DNA of 59,861 nucleotides from assembly GCA_002070025.1 (NCBI GenBank), contig MWCL01000008.1:1-59861 (forward strand), in the 5' to 3' direction. The position numbers and the translations under genes were made by a program. The stretch's first letter is position 1. The number at the start of each line of letters is the position of its first letter. The notes under the pieces are model-generated. The model had not been told where the DNA came from. It did no database searches and saw only the letters and a program-made list of their open reading frames with translations. The stretch comes from Spirochaetes bacterium ADurb.Bin215. GTDB lineage: Bacteria; Spirochaetota; Spirochaetia; Treponematales; Treponemataceae. Of the stretch, positions 1 to 8,337 are shown one piece after another.

Positions 1-1
1 C

Positions 2-193
2 TCGGACACCTCCGGTTGGGTAATGCTTTCACAACTGATGCAGTACATCCGCCAGGTAAAACCGGACTTTGACCTCCGGGAACTGGGCGTCCGGAAAACG
101 CTCGATTATTTCACCAGCAGAAAAGACAAGTACCTCGTGAAGAAAGAACGGGACGACGCCCCCGGAGCGATTTTTATTTCCAAGCTCAGGTAG
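2..193 (+). CDS. C-terminal end of an OST-HTH/LOTUS domain protein (partial)
   Basis: Only the last 63 codons are in the window; the gene begins upstream. The fragment reads as one OST-HTH (LOTUS) winged-helix domain: a GWVMLSQLMQYIRQ helix, the PDFDLRELG turn and a KTLDYF helix. In bacteria such domains commonly form the C-terminus of NYN/PIN-like ribonucleases or RNA-binding proteins, so an RNA-related role is likely, but the catalytic part cannot be seen. The stop codon lies 3 bp from the stop of the convergent nicO-like gene, leaving no room for a separate terminator. Confidence 0.6.
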   Translation, partial: SDTSGWVMLSQLMQYIRQVKPDFDLRELGVRKTLDYFTSRKDKYLVKKERDDAPGAIFISKLR

Positions 194-196
194 CGG

Positions 197-1111
197 TCAA
201 CGTACCGGAATCATGCGAAGAAGGCTCACCAGGAACGGCTGGGCCATGTACAGTGAAAACCCCAACAAAAGCAGATACCCCGCGAATTCAACGCCGGCAC
301 TTAGTCGCGCGATCCGGTCTTCCCGGGCCCGCAGACCCAGAAATATGCCCGTCCGGCCGAACCAGGCAAGATACCCGGCGGCAATAATCGGAATACTCAT
401 CCCCAGCGACATGGCAAATACGGCCAACACGCCCACAAACAACATGTCCAGGGTTAACGCCAGAACAAGAACCAGAACGGCACCGGGGCAGGGGTATATC
501 CCGCTCACCAGAACCGCGCCAAGACTTGCAGCGGCTTTTTTCTTCCCGCCCGGTACCCGGACAACCTCAACAAGGGCACGGACGGCAAGAACCAGGGCAA
601 GAATGATAAGGAGTACATAAGATCCGCCTTCCATCCACCGGGAAATGTGGTCTGCCCGTGCGGATATTGCACCGGTGACCCCCTGAAGCGCAAGCAGAAC
701 CACAACCGCTGTTCCGCCATGCAACAGGGCAAGAAGCAGGCCCGTCAGTCCCGGTTCCATGACCGGCGCTTGTCTGGCAAGGTATATCGAAAAAATAACT
801 GTCTTGCGGTGACCCGGACCCAGCGCATGAAACACCCCGTAAAGAAACGACAACACAAGAAGTATCCGGAGTGCGGAGGGGTTTGACCCGTCCTTCCATT
901 GCACGAACATTTCAGCGATGCGGTTCCGGAGCGCCATCTGGCGTTGTATCAGGTTTTCATCAGGCCGCGCGGTCCGGACCGCGGCGGGATCGGGAAGCCC
1001 GCCAGGACCATCACGAGCGGAGGGTTCTGACGTAAACGGGTTCGCCCGGAGCACAACGGAGAACAGCAGAAGAAGCACTACAGTCAGCAGGGAGATTCGT
1101 GCGCTATTCAT
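197..1111 (-). CDS. NicO-family nickel/cobalt (divalent metal) transporter
   Basis: A 304-residue inner-membrane protein with an N-terminal signal-like hydrophobic segment (about residues 6-22), a hydrophilic periplasmic stretch, then about six membrane segments. The family signature HALGPGHRKT is at residues 95-104, with a second motif (GIYPCPGAV) in the middle of the membrane domain. NicO/RcnA proteins move Ni2+ or Co2+, as exporters or as parts of uptake systems; direction cannot be read from sequence. The start overlaps the DUF1007 gene by 8 bp, so it is the last cistron of feoA-feoB-DUF1007-nicO. DUF1007 and NicO proteins are frequent neighbours. Confidence 0.85.
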   Translation of the reverse strand: MNSARISLLTVVLLLLFSVVLRANPFTSEPSARDGPGGLPDPAAVRTARPDENLIQRQMALRNRIAEMFVQWKDGSNPSALRILLVLSFLYGVFHALGPGHRKTVIFSIYLARQAPVMEPGLTGLLLALLHGGTAVVVLLALQGVTGAISARADHISRWMEGGSYVLLIILALVLAVRALVEVVRVPGGKKKAAASLGAVLVSGIYPCPGAVLVLVLALTLDMLFVGVLAVFAMSLGMSIPIIAAGYLAWFGRTGIFLGLRAREDRIARLSAGVEFAGYLLLLGFSLYMAQPFLVSLLRMIPVR

Positions 1112-1757
1112 AGTAAATTGTTATTTCACGGGGATAATAGGTTTCAAGACCGGGCTTCCATTCATAATACACTGTGGTGTCCTCAATGTCGCCAAGCGGA
1201 TTGTAGTACACCGGATTGTTACGGTTTTCGCGAATTTCCCATCTGGGCAGTACCTGTTCCCGATCATACCGCAGGGTCACCGGGTTCCCGTCCGGGTAGC
1301 GGATATCGCAGAAAAAAGTATAGTCGTACACGGCAAGGTGAAGCGTTCCCGCGTTCCATGACCGGAGATCCACATAAAAGCGGTATACCAGCGTGCCGTT
1401 TCGTTGGAAGGCGCTGAATTTCTCGACCGAAGCGGGAGTTTCCCTGCGGTCACCCTGGCGTATGAACGTGAAAAAATAGTAATGCCGGAGATTGGAAAAG
1501 GCTCCTTCAAAAACAGCGCGGGTTTCCGCCTCGTCGAACGATCCGTCGGCATTAACGTCATAGGCACGGATAATGTCCGCACTAAAAAAGGAATCGAACT
1601 GCCACTCGAGAAACACTCCGGCAAGCTTTTTTCCTTCCCAGACAAATTCGGCGGTACTGTTGAACTGCATGTGCGGATGCGCCGACAGTAACACCGGAAG
1701 GAAAAAGAGGAGGACAAAGAATAGGCCTCGGAGTCTACCAGGTATTTCCGCTTTCAT
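1104..1757 (-). CDS. DUF1007 family periplasmic protein
   Basis: A 217-residue exported protein. A signal peptide (basic start, hydrophobic run about residues 9-25) is followed by AHPHMQF, the His-containing start of the mature protein typical of DUF1007. A stretch near residues 60-75 (DVNADGSFDEAE) resembles an EF-hand-like Asp-rich loop, giving two possible metal-binding sites. The family is routinely found beside NicO/RcnA transporters, and this copy overlaps the nicO-like gene. It is inferred to be a periplasmic metal-binding partner of that transporter. It starts 17 bp after feoB, in the same operon. Confidence 0.8.
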   Translation of the reverse strand: MKAEIPGRLRGLFFVLLFFLPVLLSAHPHMQFNSTAEFVWEGKKLAGVFLEWQFDSFFSADIIRAYDVNADGSFDEAETRAVFEGAFSNLRHYYFFTFIRQGDRRETPASVEKFSAFQRNGTLVYRFYVDLRSWNAGTLHLAVYDYTFFCDIRYPDGNPVTLRYDREQVLPRWEIRENRNNPVYYNPLGDIEDTTVYYEWKPGLETYYPREITIYYE

Positions 1758-1774
1758 GATGGCGGTATTCTACC

Positions 1775-3778
1775 TCAAAAACCCAACAACTGTCCAACCT
1801 GGAACACAAGAACAGATACTGCCCAGGCGGTAACCAGTTGGAATAAAACCGCCGCGATCGTCCATCTGAGAGACCCCATTTCCCGGCGGGTAGCGGCAAT
1901 CGCCGCCATGCAGGGCGTGTACAACAGGGTAAAGACCAGAAACGCAACAGCGGTCAGCGGGGTAAAATAGGAGGCGATTCCTGCGGGGAGCACAACCGAA
2001 AGCGTGCTCACGACTGCTTCTTTCGCCGCGAAACCGCTCAGCAAAGCGGCAACGGCCTGCCAGGAATCAAATCCGTTCAATGAAAACACGGGGGCGATGG
2101 CCGAACCGAGCGAGGCAAGCATGCTCTCCGCTCCGTCTTCAACCATGTGAAAGGCCCAGTTGAGATTGGTCAGAAACCAGATAACAAGCGATCCAAGAAA
2201 AATGATGGTAAATGCTTTTGTCAAAAAATCTTTTACCTTGCCGCCAAGATGGTACAGCACTGTCTTCAGCGATGGAAAACGGTACACAGGAAGCTCCAGA
2301 ACAAAAGGTACGGAATTTCCCCTGAACACGGTGGACTTTAACAACAACCCGGTCACAATGGCGACGACAACTCCCGTCCCATACAAAAGACCGATTACGA
2401 GCGCGGTATTCTTGGGGAAAAATACGCTACAAAAAACAAGATATACCGGAACTTTTGCCGAACAGGACATAAAGGGCGTAAGCAGAATGGTCATGCGCCG
2501 GTCCCGGTCGCTGGAAAGGGTGCGGGTTGCCATGATCGCAGGAACAGTACAGCCAAACCCCACGAGCATGGGAACAAATGAACGGCCGGAAAGACCTATT
2601 TTGCGGAGCAGGGAATCCAGAACAAAAGCGACCCGTGCCATGTAGCCGGTATCTTCCAGGAGAGAAAGAAAAAAGAACAAAATGATAATCAGGGGAAGAA
2701 AGGAAAGAACACTTCCGATGCCCACAAACGCCCCGTCAATAATCAGGGAATGCATCCAGGGGCTTACCCCGGCGCTCATAAGCGCCCGCGACGAAAGATT
2801 CGTCAGGGATTCGATTCCCTGCTCAAACAGTCCGCTGACCCAGGATCCTGCGGGACCGAATGTAATCCAGAAAATCACCATCATGATGGTTACAAAAAAA
2901 GGAAGCGCGTACAACCGATGTGTAAGTACGGTATCTATCCGTATGGAACGGATTTGCTCTTTTGACTCATGTTTCTTTTTCACGGCGTCCCGGACAAGCC
3001 GCTCGATGAACGCGTACCGCATATCGGCGATTGCCGCTTCCCGGTCTGTTCCGAGATCCGTTTCCATTTCACGAACGATTCGCTTGATTATATCCCGGTC
3101 CGCCGCCGACAACTTGAGATCGGTCTCAAGGAGCGGGTCGCCCTCAATCAACTTGGTTGCGGCAAAACGGGGTTCGTACCCTGCTTCACCAGCCGGCTCT
3201 TCCACAAGATGGGTAATGGCATGAAGCGCTTTGTGCACCGGACCGTCGCAAAAATCAATACGCCGAAGGATGGGGTTTGTCCCGGATTTTGAATCGGATA
3301 CGGCATCATACACCCGCTCGACAAGTTCGTGGATCCCTTCATTCTTGTTTGCGACAATGGGAACCACATACACACCGAGTTCTTTTTCAAGCGTCGCGAT
3401 GTCAATTGTCCAGCCGTTTGATCGCACTTCATCCATCATGTTCAGCGCGAGAACAATGGGCAGTCCCAACGGGAGGAGCTGAATGGTCAGATACAGATTT
3501 CGTTCAAAATTGGTTGCGTCAACAATATTGACAATCACGTCCGGCCGGTGATGAACCAGGTGGTCGCGGGCAACAACTTCCTCGGAGGTATACGGAGAAA
3601 GGGAGTATATACCGGGCAGATCAATTACCGTGAGATCCGGATGGCCAAGAACCTCTCCGGTCTTTTTCTCAACCGTTACGCCGGGGAAATTACCTACATG
3701 CTGATTGCTTCCGGTTAACTGGTTGAACAGCGTAGTTTTACCGCAGTTCTGATTTCCTGCAAGAGCTATCCTGATCAT
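1775..3778 (-). CDS. feoB: Ferrous iron transporter FeoB
   Basis: A 667-residue Fe(II) uptake permease with a cytoplasmic GTPase domain fused to a polytopic membrane domain. G1 is GNQNCGKT at residues 8-15, G3 is DLPG at 53-56 and G4 is NMMD at 113-116. The membrane part has the paired Gate motifs, including GFGCTVPAIMATR and PFMSCSAKVPVY with conserved cysteines. Length is near the short end for FeoB (usually 650-800). The ATG shares one base with the feoA stop codon (TGATG), suggesting translational coupling. Operon order is feoA-feoB-DUF1007-nicO. Confidence 0.97.
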   Translation of the reverse strand: MIRIALAGNQNCGKTTLFNQLTGSNQHVGNFPGVTVEKKTGEVLGHPDLTVIDLPGIYSLSPYTSEEVVARDHLVHHRPDVIVNIVDATNFERNLYLTIQLLPLGLPIVLALNMMDEVRSNGWTIDIATLEKELGVYVVPIVANKNEGIHELVERVYDAVSDSKSGTNPILRRIDFCDGPVHKALHAITHLVEEPAGEAGYEPRFAATKLIEGDPLLETDLKLSAADRDIIKRIVREMETDLGTDREAAIADMRYAFIERLVRDAVKKKHESKEQIRSIRIDTVLTHRLYALPFFVTIMMVIFWITFGPAGSWVSGLFEQGIESLTNLSSRALMSAGVSPWMHSLIIDGAFVGIGSVLSFLPLIIILFFFLSLLEDTGYMARVAFVLDSLLRKIGLSGRSFVPMLVGFGCTVPAIMATRTLSSDRDRRMTILLTPFMSCSAKVPVYLVFCSVFFPKNTALVIGLLYGTGVVVAIVTGLLLKSTVFRGNSVPFVLELPVYRFPSLKTVLYHLGGKVKDFLTKAFTIIFLGSLVIWFLTNLNWAFHMVEDGAESMLASLGSAIAPVFSLNGFDSWQAVAALLSGFAAKEAVVSTLSVVLPAGIASYFTPLTAVAFLVFTLLYTPCMAAIAATRREMGSLRWTIAAVLFQLVTAWAVSVLVFQVGQLLGF

Positions 3779-4008
3779 CAGGAAACCGTCCGGTGAACCT
3801 TGATTTTTTTAGCATCCTCGTTTCTCAGGGTGAGCTCATAGCCCCGGAGAGAAAGTTCCAGCGGATCGCCGAATGGCGCAACCTTCCGGACAAAAATCTG
3901 TGTCCCGGGAGTTAATCCCATATCAAGAAGACGCCTGCGGAGGGACCCGGTCCCGCCGACTGCTGCAATTACGGCCTTTTCACCCGGCCGAATCTGGTCA
4001 AGACTCAT
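3778..4008 (-). CDS. feoA: Ferrous iron transport accessory protein FeoA
   Basis: A 76-residue SH3-like protein. The family pattern RRLLDMGLTPGT followed by a beta-rich C-terminus (GDPLELSLRGYELTLR) is clear. FeoA is a small cytoplasmic partner required for FeoB function. The ATG is preceded by GAGG at good spacing. It is the first gene of the metal operon and is divergent from the DtxR/MntR-type regulator at 4086; a -35/-10 pair for this strand lies at 4054-4059 and 4031-4036. Confidence 0.95.
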   Translation of the reverse strand: MSLDQIRPGEKAVIAAVGGTGSLRRRLLDMGLTPGTQIFVRKVAPFGDPLELSLRGYELTLRNEDAKKIKVHRTVS

Positions 4009-4030
4009 TTGTTAACCTCAAACTACTTTT

Positions 4031-4085
4031 ACAATACAAGAATTCTGTTGTCTAGTCAAATACTTTGCAGTATAGTTGGACATGT
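4031..4085. promoter_or_regulatory. Divergent feoA / metalloregulator promoters with inverted-repeat operator
   Basis: Minus strand: TTGACT (4054-4059), 17-bp spacer, TATTGT (4031-4036) for feoA. Plus strand: TTGTCT (4048-4053), 17-bp spacer, TATAGT (4071-4076) for the regulator. A perfect inverted repeat ATACT-TTGC-AGTAT occupies 4060-4073, between the regulator's -35 and -10 and immediately next to the feoA -35. That is a natural place for a repressor to silence both genes. The regulator's -10 ends 9 nt before its ATG, so its mRNA would have almost no leader. Confidence 0.65.
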
Positions 4086-4466
4086 ATGCCGGATTCATTA
4101 AGCGCATCAAAACAGGACTATCTCGAGACCATACTGGATTTTTCGCAGGAAACCGGAGTTGCCCGTTCTGTTGATATTGCCCGAACGCTCGGCGTATCCC
4201 GGGCAAGCGTTAACAAGTCGCTGGGAGCACTTCGCGATTCAGGACTAGTTGAACATGAGCATTACGGTAATATCCGGTTAACAACTGTAGGCCTGAAGAT
4301 GGCACGCGCGGTGCGAGCTCGCCATAACGCGCTCAAGATGTTTCTCACCGAAATTCTCGGTGTTGATGAAGAAACAGCCGAACATGATGCTTGCAGAATG
4401 GAGCATGCGATAAGCCGTACTACCGCCCAAAAACTTGAGGAGTATCTTGCTTCGTTAAAAAAGTAG
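4086..4466 (+). CDS. DtxR/MntR-family metal-dependent transcriptional regulator
   Basis: A 126-residue regulator with an N-terminal winged helix (about 8-65; recognition helix near SRASVNKSLGALR) and a metal-binding dimerisation domain. It lacks the C-terminal SH3 domain of long DtxR proteins. Candidate ligands are D11, E14, H80, C103, E106 and H107. D11/E14 match MntR, whereas Cys at 103 (C-x-x-E-H) is the DtxR/IdeR iron-type ligand where MntR has Glu, so this is a mixed set. The ATG at 4086 was chosen because a TTG at 4065 lies upstream of the -10 box. No Shine-Dalgarno is present. Divergence from feoAB suggests iron-responsive control of that operon. Confidence 0.85.
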   Translation: MPDSLSASKQDYLETILDFSQETGVARSVDIARTLGVSRASVNKSLGALRDSGLVEHEHYGNIRLTTVGLKMARAVRARHNALKMFLTEILGVDEETAEHDACRMEHAISRTTAQKLEEYLASLKK

Positions 4467-4490
4467 GAGCGTACCGAAAAGGAGCATTCG

Positions 4491-5303
4491 ATGGAGCACA
4501 CCTTTCCAGGAACGCAGACAGGAAAATCAACTGTCGGTAATTTACAGGAGTTTTACTCCCGGATAGTTGAATATTACGACGAACTTTTCCCGATGGATGA
4601 AGGAGCGCTTTCCTGTGTCCTCCGGCTCGTCGAACAGCTTAAAAAGGATTCAACCGTTTCGCCGCCGCCAATATTCCGCTATCTCGGAATCGGTTGCGGT
4701 ACCGGGACTCTGGAGAACCGTCTTTCAACCCACAATCTCGATATCACCGGAATTGATGCCAACGCGGACATGGTCGCGACCGCACAGCGGAGAATAAAGG
4801 CGTCCTTTTCAACCATCAGATTTTTTGAAATGAATTCGCTCGATATCGGTCGTTTTCTCAAGGCCTCATCGTTCAACATCATTGCCTGTGTGGACAATAC
4901 ACTGCCCTACCTCGGAGACAGAACCCTGGTACGGAAGTTTTTCCACGACACAAAAAAGCTTCTCGCTCCGGGAGGATTCCTCCTCCTGCATGTGTACAAC
5001 TTTGGGCCGGATGGCGAAAACTCCAGTATCATGCTTCCTGAGCGTTCTTCAATCAGGGTAAAACTCAACCGCAAACTTGTTCCGGACGGAGCCGGTTCGC
5101 TTCTGCTGGACGCACAACTGGAACTGGGAAACGGACAAATTGTACAACTGTTCAAATCAACGAATATTCTGCCGCTTCAGGTATCAGAAATCGTCGAGTA
5201 TGCCCGGGAAGCGGGTTTCACCGGAACAACCGCCTTTGGCGGGTATGGTGAAGAGCCGCTTTCTCCGAAGGACCCGTTTGCGTCCATCATCTGCCAGTCG
5301 TAA
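4491..5303 (+). CDS. Class I SAM-dependent methyltransferase (paralogue of the gene at 39043)
   Basis: A 270-residue cytoplasmic protein with a Rossmann-type methyltransferase fold. Motif I reads YLGIGCGTG (residues 64-72), with Gly where Asp is usual. An acidic residue ending strand 2 (GIDANADMV) and a VDNTLPYL motif IV follow. The substrate is unknown. AAGGAG precedes the ATG, 24 bp after the regulator's stop. The second methyltransferase in the window shares EHYDLLFP versus EYYDELFP, the NTLP motif and a similar C-terminal pattern, so the two are probably paralogues. Its stop faces the PSP1 gene with 8 bp between. Confidence 0.8.
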   Translation: MEHTFPGTQTGKSTVGNLQEFYSRIVEYYDELFPMDEGALSCVLRLVEQLKKDSTVSPPPIFRYLGIGCGTGTLENRLSTHNLDITGIDANADMVATAQRRIKASFSTIRFFEMNSLDIGRFLKASSFNIIACVDNTLPYLGDRTLVRKFFHDTKKLLAPGGFLLLHVYNFGPDGENSSIMLPERSSIRVKLNRKLVPDGAGSLLLDAQLELGNGQIVQLFKSTNILPLQVSEIVEYAREAGFTGTTAFGGYGEEPLSPKDPFASIICQS

Positions 5304-5311
5304 GGCCCGGG

Positions 5312-6250
5312 CTACTGGATCCGCCACTTCCCGTCAACGCGCTGCATGCGGGTAGACGGAATTTTAAGAACCCGTCCGTCTTCCCCAAGCAACCGGATCA
5401 TGCCGGTCAGGGGATTCACTTCCGTAACGCGGAAATTGATTTCCTCGTAGCGAAGACGGATTCCTTCGTTCGGCAAGGACTTTTTCGCTTCGCAGTACCA
5501 TTCATGCTCGTAGGCGAGGCAGCAGAGAAGCCGTCCGCACTGACCGGAAATCTTCATGGAATTGAGGGACAATCCCTGATCTTTTGCCATCCGTATAGAA
5601 ACCGGACGAAGTTTGTCGGTAACCGCATGGCAGCAAAACGGCCGCCCGCAAACGCCAAGACCGCCGGTGATACGGGACTCGTCCCGAACACCGATCTGGC
5701 GCAGTTCGATACGCATCTTGAATATGGAAACAAGATCTTTCACGAGATCCCGGAAGTCAACCCGGTTTTCAGCGCTGAAAAAAAACAGAATTTTCGGCTC
5801 TTCAACCAGATAGTGAGTTGCAATCAACTTCATTTCAAGATGATGCTGTTCAACCTTTTCCCGGAAAATGGAAAAAGCCTGGGTTTCTTTTTCCCGCAAG
5901 TCTTCTCGTTGCGCAAGATCATGGTCCGTTGCTTTCCGTTCGATGAAGACTACATCGTCGGCGCGAATACCGATCGGCACGCGGACCTTTCCCATCACAA
6001 GCGCCAGATCCTTGCCGTATCGGGTTGGAACGAGCACCTGGTCTCCTGCCGCATACTCGTCCGCTTCCGCGGTCGCGTAGAGGCTTTCACTGGAATATTC
6101 CAGCTTCAAATGGTACAACGGTTCGGGAAAAACGACCTCCCCGGAGGAAGGAGCTGTTTCGTCAACTTGCGGATCCTCAAGAGCCGCTATTTCTTCCGGT
6201 GTTTCTTCCGGCAAGTCATGGTCAAATACTGAACCCATACGTGTTTCCAC
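5312..6250 (-). CDS. PSP1 domain protein, RicT/YaaT family
   Basis: A 312-residue protein. An acidic N-terminal extension (about 1-45) precedes the PSP1 region. Six cysteines are arranged as C201-x4-C206-C207 and C238-x4-C243-C244, the pattern that in Bacillus RicT (YaaT) contributes to [4Fe-4S] binding within the RicAFT complex, which affects RNA maturation, sporulation and biofilm formation. No RicA or RicF genes are nearby. It is the last gene of the M23-bactofilin-YaaR-PSP1 operon, 14 bp after YaaR. An internal ATG at codon 5 is an alternative start. Confidence 0.88.
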   Translation of the reverse strand: METRMGSVFDHDLPEETPEEIAALEDPQVDETAPSSGEVVFPEPLYHLKLEYSSESLYATAEADEYAAGDQVLVPTRYGKDLALVMGKVRVPIGIRADDVVFIERKATDHDLAQREDLREKETQAFSIFREKVEQHHLEMKLIATHYLVEEPKILFFFSAENRVDFRDLVKDLVSIFKMRIELRQIGVRDESRITGGLGVCGRPFCCHAVTDKLRPVSIRMAKDQGLSLNSMKISGQCGRLLCCLAYEHEWYCEAKKSLPNEGIRLRYEEINFRVTEVNPLTGMIRLLGEDGRVLKIPSTRMQRVDGKWRIQ

Positions 6251-6264
6251 CTTGAAACGGAGTA

Positions 6265-6792
6265 TCAGGACATAAGGTCTACCAATAATCCGTTGATTTC
6301 TTCGATCCTTCCCAACAGATCCATCTGGGACCGCTGATTGGAAAGAATACCTGCAGCCAACTGCTCCAGTTTCTCGTCTAGTACCTGAATCTGCGTGAAC
6401 TTCTTACGCTTCAGGATATTTGTACCCGAAATGGTCTCGGATACATCAAAAGTCCGGCTGACTATATATCGGACAAAATGCCGGACTGCCTCTTTATACG
6501 CAATAATGGTATCGGGAAGCTGTTTTTCCTTCAATACATCGCCCGCAGAATGCACTTCATCAAGAAGTTTTTCAAGAATGACTTCGGGCGGAAGCCCTTC
6601 AAGATGATGCGGAATAACTGCCGTATCCGGACGATCCGCTTCAGCGGCTTTTTCGTCCAGAAGCCGATCAAACCGGCGGGCGGCAGGCGCATCCTTCTTC
6701 TTTTCTCCCTTCCGGACCGCACCGCCGGCGGCATGACCGGCTATCGAGGCAAAGAACGGAGATACGGGATCAAGGGGTCCCGCGGCTGACAT
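6265..6792 (-). CDS. YaaR family protein (DUF327)
   Basis: A 175-residue mostly helical cytoplasmic protein matching the YaaR/DUF327 type: a charged, low-complexity N-terminus (1-60), then helices including FVRYIVSRTFDV and a C-terminal coiled-coil-like stretch. Function is unknown. In Bacillus, yaaR and yaaT flank holB; here they are adjacent with no holB between. The start codon overlaps the end of the bactofilin gene, implying co-translation. Confidence 0.75.
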   Translation of the reverse strand: MSAAGPLDPVSPFFASIAGHAAGGAVRKGEKKKDAPAARRFDRLLDEKAAEADRPDTAVIPHHLEGLPPEVILEKLLDEVHSAGDVLKEKQLPDTIIAYKEAVRHFVRYIVSRTFDVSETISGTNILKRKKFTQIQVLDEKLEQLAAGILSNQRSQMDLLGRIEEINGLLVDLMS

Positions 6793-7214
6793 TACACAGC
6801 TCCCGCGGCGGCACGCGAAGAATGCCTCATGGCCTGGCGATTGTTGTATCCGGCCACGGCGTCATTATAACGGTCTTCATCGTTAACGGCAAAACAGGAT
6901 CCGTGAAGCAGTACCTCAGGCTCCACCTGGAGCTTCCGGGTTATAACCGAGCCGAGAACGGTTCCCGAGGAGAGAATGGTTACGCCGTCAGGAGCAATAA
7001 CATCTCCCTGGATAACACCGCCTACAGTAATGATCCGGCATCGTACCGTTCCCCGGATTCTCGCACGTTCTCCCACGATAACCCGACCGGTTGTTTCCAG
7101 GTTGCCTTCAAGGTCCCCATCAACACGTACAAAGCCCGCGACGGAAAGTTCTCCGCGAATAACCGACCCCGGTCCCACGAGCGTATTGATGGATACATCG
7201 TCAGAAGACTGCAT
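6792..7214 (-). CDS. Bactofilin (polymer-forming cytoskeletal protein)
   Basis: A 140-residue protein built around a right-handed beta-helix core of short repeats (GSVIRGELSVAGFVRVDGDL, then GRVIVGERARIRG, then GGVIQGDVIAPDG). Unstructured tails flank it, as in bactofilins, which polymerise without nucleotide and scaffold cell-shape enzymes at the membrane. It lies 5 bp downstream of an M23 peptidase gene, the recurrent bactofilin-LytM pairing seen in Helicobacter (CcmA) and other curved or helical bacteria. A role in spirochaete cell shape is inferred. Confidence 0.9.
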   Translation of the reverse strand: MQSSDDVSINTLVGPGSVIRGELSVAGFVRVDGDLEGNLETTGRVIVGERARIRGTVRCRIITVGGVIQGDVIAPDGVTILSSGTVLGSVITRKLQVEPEVLLHGSCFAVNDEDRYNDAVAGYNNRQAMRHSSRAAAGAV

Positions 7215-7219
7215 AGAAC

Positions 7220-8248
7220 CTACTTGCTGCTGGAAGTCTTGATATTCAGATACTTCATTGGATCTACAACATCGGAACCGATATGTACTTCATAGTGAAG
7301 ATGCGGACCGGTGGACACCCCGGTATTTCCAATGTACCCGATAATCTGTCCCTGCTGTACATACTGTCCGCGCTGTACACGGAAAGAAGACATGTGCGCA
7401 TACCGGGTATAGAATCCATGTTTGTGCTTGATGATTATGTAGTACCCAAACCCGGGGTCATATTCAGCGGTAACGATCTGTCCGTCTGCCGTTGCCAGAA
7501 TGGGGTCCCCGGCGCGATAGGTTGAAAGATCAATTCCCTTGTGAATGTACCATTGCCCGGTAAAGGGATGTTTGTTTTGTCCGAACGGCATGGAAATATG
7601 ACCTATCCCGCCGCGAATGGGCCACAGACTCGGAATGTCGGAAAACAGTGCGCTCTGGGAGTCCAGCAGTTTCCCTATTTCTTCAATGGGCTGTACCGCG
7701 TCTTCCAGATAGCCGGTCAGCCGTTGAAGTTCTGCAACTTCCCGCACAGAACCCTGAACCGTTTCCCGGGCATTGAACAGGGAAGAGAGGTCTCCGGTTT
7801 GCAGACTGCTTTTTACCGCAGCGTTGTCCGTATCAATTCCGATAAGGGAAAGGGTTCCGGAAAAAGCAGCCTGAAAATTGCGGGCGGCTTTTACCAGATT
7901 CCCGGTTTCATCTTTTAATTGATCCAGACTGGCCCGGGCGGTCCGCGCTTCATTACGCAGTTTGGCCAGATCCTGTCCGGTCGTGAGCGACTGCTGCGAA
8001 AACCAGAAGAAAGACGCGATTATCCCGCCAAGGATGACAAGGAAAAAAACCATCGAAAAAACAGTTGTCTGAAAGTTGACAACCTGCTTCTGGGAATGCG
8101 GCACAACCATGATGGTGAGCTTTCTTCGTCCTCCCCGAAAAAATCGGGAAAGGCCTGAGCCCAGCAACATAAAAATCCTTTGTATGGAAAGGCCTATTGA
8201 GCGGATTATTGTATTTTCAACGCGCTTATACCCACGGGTTCTGGGCAC
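7220..8248 (-). CDS. Membrane-anchored M23 (LytM) metallopeptidase
   Basis: A 342-residue type II membrane protein: a basic cytoplasmic start (1-58), one membrane segment (about 60-83), a coiled coil (about 88-200) and a C-terminal M23 endopeptidase domain (about 210-335). Zinc-site residues are intact: H236 and D240 (HKGID), H285 (YAHMS), and H316/H318 (GPHLHYE). It probably cleaves peptidoglycan cross-links in the periplasm. The start is GTG with GGGAG 6 nt upstream. It is the first gene of the operon with bactofilin, which likely positions it. Promoter at 8289-8318. Confidence 0.93.
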   Translation of the reverse strand: MPRTRGYKRVENTIIRSIGLSIQRIFMLLGSGLSRFFRGGRRKLTIMVVPHSQKQVVNFQTTVFSMVFFLVILGGIIASFFWFSQQSLTTGQDLAKLRNEARTARASLDQLKDETGNLVKAARNFQAAFSGTLSLIGIDTDNAAVKSSLQTGDLSSLFNARETVQGSVREVAELQRLTGYLEDAVQPIEEIGKLLDSQSALFSDIPSLWPIRGGIGHISMPFGQNKHPFTGQWYIHKGIDLSTYRAGDPILATADGQIVTAEYDPGFGYYIIIKHKHGFYTRYAHMSSFRVQRGQYVQQGQIIGYIGNTGVSTGPHLHYEVHIGSDVVDPMKYLNIKTSSSK

Positions 8249-8288
8249 GGTAAACTCCCTTATGGAAAACGGGTTTCGTCTGCCTGTT

Positions 8289-8318
8289 ATAGTACCATAG
8301 ATTAAAATTACCTGTCAA
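8289..8318 (-). promoter_or_regulatory. Promoter of the M23-bactofilin-YaaR-PSP1 operon
   Basis: Read on the minus strand: TTGACA (8313-8318), 18-bp spacer, TACTAT (8289-8294). The transcript would have a leader of about 35 nt before the GTG start at 8248, with a usable GGGAG. Confidence 0.6.
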
Positions 8319-8337
8319 ACAATGAATTTATCGGCAG

